Shown: positions 1 to 5,066 of the stretch, piece by piece | Numbering within the stretch: the first letter of the stretch is position 1 | How the letters are laid out: the number at the start of each line of letters is the position of its first letter | Source of the DNA: Deltaproteobacteria bacterium | Lineage (GTDB): Bacteria; Desulfobacterota; Desulfobacteria; Desulfobacterales; Desulfobacteraceae | NCBI GenBank assembly: GCA_019314105.1 | Contig: JAFCZY010000274.1 | Location: forward strand, 1 to 5,066 | Direction: 5' to 3' | Length of the DNA: 5,066 bases | Translations under genes and position numbers: made by a program | Notes under the pieces: generated by a model | What the model was told of the DNA's origin: nothing | The model's input: the letters and a program-made list of their open reading frames with translations, nothing else | Databases searched by the model: none

Positions 1-2
1 CG

Positions 3-1025
3 ATCGGGGATTATTTTTCAGCCGCCCGCCAATTTTTATTAAAAAATGATGTTACATTATTGAAATCAGGCCTTGAGGCTGTTTTTAATGCACCGGTTCA
101 AATGGATCAGATCCATAAGATTGTTGTTTTTCTTGAAAAACACGGTGCGTTATATCATCCTTTAAAAATTCAGGTGGATATCAGTGAGAGCCGGACCTGT
201 TCTTTTGTTTTGAATGGGGCGGTGTCAAGCGCCGGTCTGGCATTGATTGAAAATGAGTATGGCCTGATATCCCGAATGAATCAGGCATATTCCAAACACT
301 ATCTCCCCCAGGTCTTTGGGAGTGATTTTATCAAAACAGATAAAGGTAAAATCGGTTTTTTTTTAGGGGAGTGGTTTGACGGGTATAAAGAATTCCATGT
401 TACCGAAGATCAGGATAGACGGCAAATCGTGATATGGGAATCGGATGGCAGTTGCCATTATATTTCTGAAACTGATGCACTTGAAATTTATCAGGAAATT
501 TCTCGGATTCTGACGTATTATTATGACCTTGAAACCTTTGAGCAGATTTTCCCCTGGCATCATGCAGCCGGGGATTTTATTGTCAGGCCGGCAGCGGGCA
601 ACCTTTTTGTCCGGCTGATTACCGTGAGAGGATATGCACCCTTAACGGATTTTAGCAGTGGGGAAGCGGATAAAAAAACGCATATTTTACCCTGCCTCTT
701 GTTTTTCTTTTTAAACCTGACCGTAAGAATGCGCCTGGATCGATTGAATGGTACCGGTAAAACCATACTGCTTGGAAAGCGGGTGATAACGGCAACCTGT
801 GACGGTTTTTTGAAAGGGTTGGATGAAAAATCCATGGCCTATAATTTTGGAGATTTAAGATCTGCTTTTATTGAATTTTTCCGGCAATTCAACCTGGAAC
901 AGATTATTGGAATTATGGAAAATATTTTAGAATCCGGTCATTCCGAGCCTTCTGAAATTAATTTATTAGAACAAGACCTTGAATTTCATTGCAAGACCCT
1001 GCAGTTAATTTTTAAAAACAGTTAA
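3..1025 (+). CDS. Unrecognised protein, 5'-truncated by window edge
   Basis: The reading frame is already open at the first complete codon (position 3) and runs 340 codons to a TAA at 1023-1025, so the gene begins outside the window. A TTG at 60-62 could be taken as a start, but it has no Shine-Dalgarno sequence and the frame continues upstream of it with protein-like residues, so I reject it. I see no signal peptide, transmembrane helix or cysteine cluster; the product looks soluble and rich in aromatic residues. Two stretches stand out. FLGEWFDGYKEFH (about 360-398) resembles the hinge of aminoglycoside-phosphotransferase/kinase-like folds. WHHAAGDF (about 555-578) sits where such proteins carry a catalytic-loop motif, but the canonical HxDxxxxN is not evident. 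A degenerate kinase-like fold is only a guess and I assign no function. It lies 197 bp upstream of dsrA on the same strand and probably belongs to a separate transcript. Confidence 0.75.
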   Translation: MGDYFSAARQFLLKNDVTLLKSGLEAVFNAPVQMDQIHKIVVFLEKHGALYHPLKIQVDISESRTCSFVLNGAVSSAGLALIENEYGLISRMNQAYSKHYLPQVFGSDFIKTDKGKIGFFLGEWFDGYKEFHVTEDQDRRQIVIWESDGSCHYISETDALEIYQEISRILTYYYDLETFEQIFPWHHAAGDFIVRPAAGNLFVRLITVRGYAPLTDFSSGEADKKTHILPCLLFFFLNLTVRMRLDRLNGTGKTILLGKRVITATCDGFLKGLDEKSMAYNFGDLRSAFIEFFRQFNLEQIIGIMENILESGHSEPSEINLLEQDLEFHCKTLQLIFKNS

Positions 1026-1042
1026 AACAAACTCTGTTTTTA
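1013..1042 (+). terminator. Possible weak intrinsic terminator of the upstream gene
   Basis: A perfect 9-bp inverted repeat, TAAAAACAG (1013-1021) and CTGTTTTTA (1034-1042), encloses a 12-nt loop and overlaps the stop codon of the upstream gene. The 3' arm supplies a run of five T. The stem has only two G-C pairs, so it would be weak. It also abuts the TTGACA box of the dsr promoter candidate at 1043, which would put the end of one transcript directly against the start of the next. Confidence 0.3.
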
Positions 1043-1071
1043 TTGACATGTTGAAAGTAAAATTTTATATC
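1043..1071 (+). promoter_or_regulatory. Candidate sigma70-type promoter for dsrAB
   Basis: A perfect TTGACA -35 hexamer lies at 1043-1048. Seventeen bases further, TATATC at 1066-1071 matches four of six positions of the TATAAT consensus, in an AT-rich setting. Transcription would start near 1078-1080 and give a leader of roughly 145 nt before the dsrA ATG. Nothing else in the 197-bp gap fits as well. The location suits a strongly expressed dsr operon, but AT-rich DNA produces such matches by chance, so this remains an inference. Confidence 0.5.
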
Positions 1072-1155
1072 TGCAATGTTATTTTGCTTAAGTTGTTTCA
1101 AAGAAAAAAGTGGCGGTTTTATAACTCTTCGGAATAACGACAGATTAGACTATTG

Positions 1156-1182
1156 AATGAAAAGTTTGAGAACTTTTTCATT
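1156..1182 (+). promoter_or_regulatory. Hairpin in the dsrA leader
   Basis: AATGAAAAGTT (1156-1166) pairs with AACTTTTTCATT (1171-1182) around a TGAG tetraloop: 11 base pairs with one bulged base on the 3' side. It lies within the predicted 5' untranslated region, 28 nt upstream of the dsrA Shine-Dalgarno. No T-run follows the stem, so it is unlikely to be a simple terminator. It could stabilise the mRNA or be a protein-binding dyad. An 8-bp direct repeat, ATTGAATG, lies at 1152-1159 and 1187-1194 on either side of the loop and may be chance. Confidence 0.35.
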
Positions 1183-1210
1183 ATGGATTGAATGTAAATT
1201 AACTTTTAAT

Positions 1211-1216
1211 GGAGGT
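1211..1216 (+). promoter_or_regulatory. dsrA ribosome binding site
   Basis: GGAGGT lies 6 nt before the ATG at 1223. This is a near-perfect Shine-Dalgarno at good spacing and fixes the dsrA start. Confidence 0.85.
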
Positions 1217-1222
1217 AAGTAA

Positions 1223-1795
1223 ATGGCTAAACATGAGACTCCTTTTCTGGACCAGCTGGAATCCGGCCCATGGCCGAGTTTTGTCTCTGATCTGAAACAA
1301 CAGGCTGAAGTCAGAGCCAAGAATGAAGAAGGTGTTGAATTTCAGATTCCCCAGGATTGTGTAGATGATCTTCTGGGCGTTGTGGAACTTTCTTACAAAC
1401 ATGGTAGAACTCACTGGAAACATGGCGGTATTGTCGGTGTTTTCGGTTATGGCGGCGGTGTTATCGGAAGATACTGTGACCAGCCCAAAATGTTCCCCGG
1501 TGTAGAGCATTTTCATACAATGCGTGTCAACCAGCCTGCTGGTAAATACTATACCACTGATTATCTTAAAAAGCTGACAAAGCTTTGGGACTTCAGAGGT
1601 TCCGGTATCACCAATATGCATGGCGCAACCGGTGATATTATCCTTTTGGGGACCACTACTCCCCAGCTTGAAGAAGTGTTCTGGACATTGACCCATGATT
1701 ATAATCAGGATCTCGGCGGGTCAGGCTCCAACCTGAGAACACCGGCTGACTGTCTGGGTCAGTCTAGATGTGAATATGCCTGCTATACCGGCTGA
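1223..1795 (+). CDS. dsrA: Dissimilatory sulfite reductase alpha subunit, N-terminal part (frameshifted)
   Basis: This is the 5' part of dsrA, whose cytoplasmic product pairs with DsrB in the alpha2beta2 enzyme reducing sulfite with electrons from the membrane and DsrC. It starts at ATG 1223 behind a strong Shine-Dalgarno. The sequence is typical of reductive bacterial DsrA: HGRTHWKHGG near residue 60, IGRY with Arg83, the Arg101 region, LRTPADC with Arg172, then the C-X5-C pair Cys177/Cys183 that helps bind the siroheme-coupled [4Fe-4S] cluster. These positions agree with the substrate and cluster residues I recall for Desulfovibrio vulgaris DsrA. After ACY at residue 188 the frame enters a second copy of a 46-bp repeat, reads Thr-Gly and stops at TGA 1793-1795. 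Residues 1-188 are native and the last two are an artefact of the shift. Translated alone, the 190-residue product would lack the second cysteine pair and the ferredoxin domain. The rest of the protein follows in the +1 frame. Confidence 0.93.
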   Translation: MAKHETPFLDQLESGPWPSFVSDLKQQAEVRAKNEEGVEFQIPQDCVDDLLGVVELSYKHGRTHWKHGGIVGVFGYGGGVIGRYCDQPKMFPGVEHFHTMRVNQPAGKYYTTDYLKKLTKLWDFRGSGITNMHGATGDIILLGTTTPQLEEVFWTLTHDYNQDLGGSGSNLRTPADCLGQSRCEYACYTG

Positions 1796-1832
1796 CTGTC
1801 TGGGTCAGTCCAGATGTGAATATGCCTGTTAT
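1741..1832 (+). repeat. 46-bp tandem duplication inside dsrA
   Basis: Copy 1 (1741-1786) and copy 2 (1787-1832) are directly adjacent and match at 44 of 46 bases. The differences are T1765/C1811 and C1783/T1829. In the dsrA frame of each copy both are silent third-position changes (Ser TCT/TCC and Cys TGC/TGT). The repeated segment encodes PADCLGQSRCEYACY, the siroheme-cluster C-X5-C motif. Because 46 is not a multiple of three, it shifts dsrA by +1. Deleting either copy restores one continuous frame. Confidence 0.97.
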
Positions 1833-2594
1833 GATACCCAGGCACTATGTCACTTTTTGACTAACGAATACCAGGATGAGCTTCATCGCCCGGCATTCCC
1901 CTATAAATTTAAATTCAAATTTGATGCCTGTCCCAACTGCTGCGTAGCCTCTATTGCACGGTCTGATATGTCTTTTATCGGTACATGGAAAGACAATATC
2001 CGGATCGATCAGGATGCGGTTAACAAATATGTTGAAAATGATGCAGCTTATCCTGCCAACGCGGGTGCACATAAAGGCCGCGACTGGGGCCCCTTTGACC
2101 TTGAAAAAGAAGTCCTTGCCCTGTGCCCGACAAAATGCATGAAGTTTGAAAACAAAAAACTGGCTATAGACGATGCCAACTGTACTCGCTGCATGCATTG
2201 TATCAATGTAATGCCAAGAGCCCTTAAAATCGGTAAAGAGACCGGCTGTTCAATTCTTTGCGGTGCCAAGGCACCCATCCTTGATGGTGCCCAGATGGGA
2301 TCTCTGCTGGTGCCATTTATAGAAGTCAATGCGGACAATGATTATGAAGCAATTACAGAAATCATTGAAAATATTTGGGACTGGTGGATGGAAGAAGCGA
2401 AGAACCGTGAAAGATTAGGTGAGCTGATTATGCGCCAGGGATTCCAGAAACTTCTTGAAGTAACCGGAATTAAGGCAATCCCACAGCATGTTTCATACCC
2501 GAGAACCAATCCGTATATCTTCTGGAAAGAGGATGAGGTGCCGGGCGGTTGGGACCGTGACGTTGACGAATACAGAAAACACCATCTTAGATAG
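1770..2594 (+). CDS. dsrA: Dissimilatory sulfite reductase alpha subunit, C-terminal part (frameshifted)
   Basis: This is the remainder of dsrA, in the +1 frame relative to the 5' part. The frame opens at 1737. A GTG at 1770 is the first formal start but has no Shine-Dalgarno. DsrA-like sequence begins at 1788, inside repeat copy 2. With one 46-bp copy removed the full protein is 441 residues, close to the usual DsrA length. In that numbering I see Lys213/215/217 (the KFKFK substrate-pocket lysines), Cys221 and Cys225 in CPNCC (second half of the siroheme-cluster ligands), Arg231, and a ferredoxin-type insertion with Cys286, Cys305, Cys308 and Cys311 (CPTKC, then CTRCMHC) for the additional [4Fe-4S] cluster. 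The C-terminus is intact, ending HHLR before TAG 2592-2594. All catalytic features are preserved downstream of the shift, with no further stops or decay, which argues against an old pseudogene. dsrB follows after 15 nt. Confidence 0.93.
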   Translation: MNMPAIPADCLGQSRCEYACYDTQALCHFLTNEYQDELHRPAFPYKFKFKFDACPNCCVASIARSDMSFIGTWKDNIRIDQDAVNKYVENDAAYPANAGAHKGRDWGPFDLEKEVLALCPTKCMKFENKKLAIDDANCTRCMHCINVMPRALKIGKETGCSILCGAKAPILDGAQMGSLLVPFIEVNADNDYEAITEIIENIWDWWMEEAKNRERLGELIMRQGFQKLLEVTGIKAIPQHVSYPRTNPYIFWKEDEVPGGWDRDVDEYRKHHLR

Positions 2595-2609
2595 AAAGGG
2601 AGAATTATA

Positions 2610-3758
2610 ATGGCATTTATTTCTACTGGCTATGATCCAGCTAAACCGATGGAAAACAGAATTTCAGACATCGGTCCGAAAGACTATCATGAGTTCTATC
2701 CTTCTGTGATTGCTAAAAATAAAGGCAAATGGTCTCACCATGAAATTCTTGAGCCAGGTGTCCTTGTTCATGTTGCTGATTCAGGAGACGAAGTATATAC
2801 AGTAAGAGTGGGTGGTTGTCGTTTGATGAGCACCACTCATATTAATGAAATTTGTGAAATTGCGGACAAACATTGTGACGGGCATCTTCGGTTTACCACC
2901 CGTAACAATATCGAGTTCATGGTTGATTCAAAAGACAAAGTTGAACCCCTGAAAAACGATTTGGCTTCCAGAAAATTTCCCGGCGGTTCCTTTAAATTTC
3001 CTATTGGTGGAACCGGTGCCGGTATCACCAATATCGTTCATACCCAGGGATGGATTCATTGCCACACTCCGGCAACAGATGCTTCAGGTACTGTAAAAGC
3101 CACCATGGATGAGCTGTTTGATGAGTTCACGAGCATGAAGCTTCCGGCGCAGCTCAGGGTTTCCATGGCATGCTGCTTGAACATGTGTGGTGCGGTTCAT
3201 TGTTCTGATATCGCGATTCTTGGATATCATAGAAAACCGCCTATGCTGGATCATGAATATCTTGATAAATTTTGTGAGATTCCTCTGGCAGTTGCTGCCT
3301 GTCCGACAGCGGCAATCAAACCTTCCAAGATGAAACTGGCTGACGGTACGGAAGTTAAATCAGTTGCTGTTAAAAATGAAAGATGCATGTATTGCGGTAA
3401 CTGCTACACCATGTGTCCTTCCATGCCTCTGGCTGATACAGAAGGTGATGGTATCGTTCTCATGGCGGGTGGTAAAGTTTCCAACCGGATTTCAGCACCT
3501 AAATTCTCTAAAGTTGTTGTGGGTTTCCTTCCCAATGAAATGCCAAGATGGCCGTCCATGACAAAGGCTATCAGGAATATTGTTAATGCATATTCCAATG
3601 GTGCGAATAAGTATGAACGTCTGGGTGACTGGGCCGAGAGAATCGGATGGGAAAAATTCTTTGAGGCATGTGAGCTTGAGTTCACTCATCATCTTATTGA
3701 TGATTTTCGTCAGCAGGCATACATGAGCTGGCGTCAGACGACTCAGTTCAAGTTTTAA
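2610..3758 (+). CDS. dsrB: Dissimilatory sulfite reductase beta subunit
   Basis: Complete 382-residue DsrB, partner of DsrA in the cytoplasmic sulfite reductase. It starts at ATG 2610, with AAAGGGAG at 2595-2602 seven bases upstream and only 15 nt after the dsrA stop, so the two are co-transcribed. His150 and Cys151 in WIHCHTPA, then Cys188, Cys189 and Cys193 in [12 protein letters not shown], form the siroheme/[4Fe-4S] binding set and fall at the positions I recall for the family. A ferredoxin domain follows with Cys231 (AACPTAA) and Cys259/262/265 (CMYCGNC). The C-terminus ends TTQFKF, typical of bacterial DsrB. The gene is intact, with no frame problem like that of dsrA. In known structures the catalytic siroheme sites are built by both subunits, so a functional dsrB without dsrA would make little sense. 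This supports the view that dsrA is intact in the real genome. Confidence 0.97.
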   Translation: MAFISTGYDPAKPMENRISDIGPKDYHEFYPSVIAKNKGKWSHHEILEPGVLVHVADSGDEVYTVRVGGCRLMSTTHINEICEIADKHCDGHLRFTTRNNIEFMVDSKDKVEPLKNDLASRKFPGGSFKFPIGGTGAGITNIVHTQGWIHCHTPATDASGTVKATMDELFDEFTSMKLPAQLRVSMACCLNMCGAVHCSDIAILGYHRKPPMLDHEYLDKFCEIPLAVAACPTAAIKPSKMKLADGTEVKSVAVKNERCMYCGNCYTMCPSMPLADTEGDGIVLMAGGKVSNRISAPKFSKVVVGFLPNEMPRWPSMTKAIRNIVNAYSNGANKYERLGDWAERIGWEKFFEACELEFTHHLIDDFRQQAYMSWRQTTQFKF

Positions 3759-3800
3759 GCAGCAGAGGTTAATTAAGATCTGTTGATAAAAAATTGTTTA

Positions 3801-3826
3801 AGCTGGAGTGTATTTGCACTCCGGCT
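3801..3826 (+). promoter_or_regulatory. GC-rich hairpin between dsrB and dsrD
   Basis: AGCTGGAGTG (3801-3810) and CACTCCGGCT (3817-3826) form a 10-bp stem with one G-U wobble and a 6-nt TATTTG loop. It lies in the 96-bp gap after dsrB and is the most stable-looking hairpin in the window. No T-run follows, so it is not a canonical intrinsic terminator. It may mark an RNA processing or 3'-end-protecting structure that lets dsrAB and dsrD accumulate at different levels, or act as a partial terminator. I see no good promoter in this gap, so dsrD probably depends on read-through from the dsrA promoter. Confidence 0.55.
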
Positions 3827-3841
3827 GACACATTTCATGTA

Positions 3842-3847
3842 AAGGAG
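3842..3847 (+). promoter_or_regulatory. dsrD ribosome binding site (decides the start)
   Basis: AAGGAG lies 1 nt before the ATG at 3849 but 7 nt before the second in-frame ATG at 3855. The spacing favours 3855 as the start codon. Confidence 0.8.
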
Positions 3848-3854
3848 TATGACA

Positions 3855-4112
3855 ATGAGCGAACTTCTTGATAATAAAGATGCTGCGACCAAAGCAGTAG
3901 TGGATTGGATGAACAAAAAGTCCAAAACTAAAACCAAGTTTTATTTCAAAGATTTTTATAAAGTTTTCCCGGATGACAAACCCAGAATGATTAAAAAAGT
4001 GATTACTAAAATGGTTCAAGATGAAGTGCTTGAATACTGGTCTTCCGGAAGTACAACCATGTACGGGCTTAAAGGCGGTGGTATCCAGCATTCGTCTGAA
4101 GGCGAAGAATAA
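3855..4112 (+). CDS. dsrD: DsrD, small winged-helix activator of dissimilatory sulfite reductase
   Basis: Predicted 85-residue protein; an upstream in-frame ATG at 3849 would add two residues but sits too close to the Shine-Dalgarno. Family members are about 78 residues. The hallmark block is the near-invariant DEVLEYWSSGSTTMYGLKG at about residues 56-74, preceded by a FYFKDFYKVFPDD segment at 29-41 and a lysine-rich helix region. DsrD has a winged-helix fold and was first suspected of binding DNA. Later work, as I recall it, reports that it increases DsrAB activity by direct interaction. It occurs mainly in organisms using Dsr reductively and is usually absent from sulfur oxidisers, so its presence supports sulfate or sulfite reduction here. 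The acidic tail (SSEGEE) is ordinary for the family. It lies 96 nt after dsrB and 25 nt before the cbiA-like gene. Confidence 0.96.
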   Translation: MSELLDNKDAATKAVVDWMNKKSKTKTKFYFKDFYKVFPDDKPRMIKKVITKMVQDEVLEYWSSGSTTMYGLKGGGIQHSSEGEE

Positions 4113-4137
4113 GAATTAAGATAAGCTGAAGTTATCC

Positions 4138-5066
4138 ATGAAAAAGGGTGGTAAAAAAGTTCCGGGAATTGTTATTGCCGGACTTAGCGGCGGATCAGGC
4201 AAGACCATCATTTCTTTAGGGATTACCGCTGCATGGAAGGAAAAAGGCTTTAAGGTCGCTTCATTTAAAAAGGGGCCTGACTATATCGACGCCGGCTGGC
4301 TTTCAAAGGCAGCCGGTCGTCCCTGTTATAATCTGGACACTTTTCTCTGCACTCCCCCAGTTGTCAAACACTCCTATCAAGAAAATTCAAGCCATTGTGA
4401 TATTGCTGTTGTCGAAGGCAATCGGGGCCTTTATGATGGCATTGATATGGATGGATCTACTTCAACGGCCGAGCTTGCAAAACTTCTAAATCTGCCGGTT
4501 TTATTGGTTCTGGACTGTACCAAAAGCACCCGTACAATGGCAGCTTTGCTGATGGGATGCATGAAGTTTGATCCGGATATCAACATTTGCGGTGTTATTC
4601 TTAACCGGGTAGCCGGTAAAAGACATGAAGGAAAGGTGAGGGCAAATATAGAGAAATTTTGTAATATTCCTGTGGTTGGGGCTGTTCCAAAATTAAAGGC
4701 TCAAGATTTTCCTGAACGCCACATGGGGCTTGTTACGTCTGAGGAACACACCTTTTCCGATCAGGCCATCAAAGCCACTATCAAAGTTGCCAAAGATAAC
4801 ATCGATTTAGAGGGTCTCTATAAAATTGTAACGGGTGGAGACGACAGCACTGAGCCTGAAACTATCATTCAAATCCATTCTTCAGAAATGAAATCGGCTA
4901 ACCCTGAACCTGTCACAATTGGAATTATAAGAGATTCGGCGTTTCAATTTTATTATCCCGACAATATTGATGCATTAAAAAACCTGGGTGCCGATATCGT
5001 TTTTATCAGTCCTTTGACAGAAGAGAGCATCCCTGATGTTCATGCCATCTATATGGGAGGGGGTTT
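4138..5066 (+). CDS. cbiA: CbiA/DsrN-type cobyrinate or siroheme a,c-diamide synthase, 3'-truncated
   Basis: The frame runs from ATG 4138 to the right edge without a stop: 309 complete codons of a protein that is usually about 450 residues. ATG 4138 is the only standard start after an in-frame TAA at 4117-4119; its Shine-Dalgarno is weak (GAAG at 4128-4131), so translation may be coupled to dsrD 25 nt upstream. Visible domains are an N-terminal dethiobiotin-synthetase-like ATPase with P-loop GLSGGSGKT (15-23), FKKGPDYID (43-51), VEGNRGLYDG (92-101) and ERHMGL (193-198), then the beginning of the glutamine amidotransferase domain from about residue 260 (RDSAFQFYYP, then MGGG at the edge). The catalytic glutaminase Cys lies beyond the window. 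CbiA amidates the a and c carboxylates of cobyrinate using ATP and glutamine. Beside dsrABD, homologues including DsrN are proposed to amidate siroheme. Which tetrapyrrole this one uses cannot be read from the sequence. Confidence 0.93.
   Translation, partial: MKKGGKKVPGIVIAGLSGGSGKTIISLGITAAWKEKGFKVASFKKGPDYIDAGWLSKAAGRPCYNLDTFLCTPPVVKHSYQENSSHCDIAVVEGNRGLYDGIDMDGSTSTAELAKLLNLPVLLVLDCTKSTRTMAALLMGCMKFDPDINICGVILNRVAGKRHEGKVRANIEKFCNIPVVGAVPKLKAQDFPERHMGLVTSEEHTFSDQAIKATIKVAKDNIDLEGLYKIVTGGDDSTEPETIIQIHSSEMKSANPEPVTIGIIRDSAFQFYYPDNIDALKNLGADIVFISPLTEESIPDVHAIYMGGG

Noticed and set aside
60..62. TTG as the start of the upstream gene
   Set aside because: No Shine-Dalgarno precedes it and the same frame stays open to the left edge with plausible protein sequence, so the gene is truncated by the window.
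1199..1696. 165-codon open frame on the - strand opposite dsrA
   Set aside because: It lies antisense to strongly conserved DsrA sequence, has no recognisable motif and no ribosome binding site; it is a by-product of dsrA codon use. Shorter - strand frames opposite dsrA, dsrB and dsrD were rejected for the same reason.
1770..1778. GTG/ATG codons as a genuine start of a separate downstream gene
   Set aside because: They lie out of frame within dsrA codons of repeat copy 1, lack a ribosome binding site, and the downstream product is simply the missing C-terminal part of DsrA.
1741..1832. Mobile element, attachment site or CRISPR-like repeat
   Set aside because: Only two adjacent copies exist, with no spacer, no inverted ends and no target duplication, and the repeat is itself coding sequence of dsrA.
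2166..2212. DsrA/DsrB ferredoxin cysteine motifs as separate ferredoxin genes
   Set aside because: The CxxCxxC clusters are the known ferredoxin insertions of DsrA and DsrB and lie within continuous frames.
3783..3811. Promoter for dsrD built on TTGATA at 3783-3788
   Set aside because: At 17-bp spacing the -10 position reads GAGTGT, which does not resemble TATAAT.
3801..3826. Intrinsic terminator after dsrB
   Set aside because: The stem is good but no T-run follows it on the + strand, and dsrD downstream has no promoter of its own that I can see.

Overview
The window carries the dissimilatory sulfite reductase locus of a sulfate-reducing bacterium: dsrA, dsrB and dsrD, followed by a cbiA-type amidase gene, all on the + strand. 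The gene order, the reductive-type DsrAB sequences and the moderate to low GC content suggest a member of the Desulfobacteraceae (Desulfobacter/Desulfobacula-like, Desulfobacterota). This placement is recalled from known dsrABD-cbiA loci and is not a computed phylogeny.

Layout. Positions 3-1025 hold the 3' part of an unrecognised gene whose reading frame is open to the left window edge. Positions 1026-1222 form a 197-bp AT-rich leader with a TTGACA -35 box, a plausible -10, a hairpin and a good Shine-Dalgarno (SD) sequence. Positions 1223-2594 are dsrA, but its frame is broken by a 46-bp tandem duplication at 1741-1832. Positions 2610-3758 are an intact dsrB. A 96-bp gap with a GC-rich hairpin separates it from dsrD (3855-4112). 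From 4138 the frame of a CbiA/DsrN-type amidotransferase runs off the right edge. No stretch over 300 bp lacks a gene.

How the genes work together. DsrA and DsrB form the alpha2beta2 siroheme/[4Fe-4S] enzyme that reduces sulfite, the last stage of sulfate respiration. DsrD is a small winged-helix protein reported to activate DsrAB. The CbiA-like protein is an ATP- and glutamine-dependent amidase. In this setting it may amidate siroheme to the sirohydrochlorin-amide cofactor found in some Dsr enzymes, as proposed for DsrN.

Main anomaly. The 46-bp repeat in dsrA (46 = 3x15+1) lies over the C-X5-C siroheme-cluster motif and causes a premature TGA. The two copies differ at two bases, both synonymous third-codon positions. 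Removing one copy gives a 441-residue DsrA with all expected ligand residues. This looks more like two strain variants joined end to end in a metagenome assembly than a true mutation, but read data are needed to decide. I did not find convincing evidence of an undescribed biological system.
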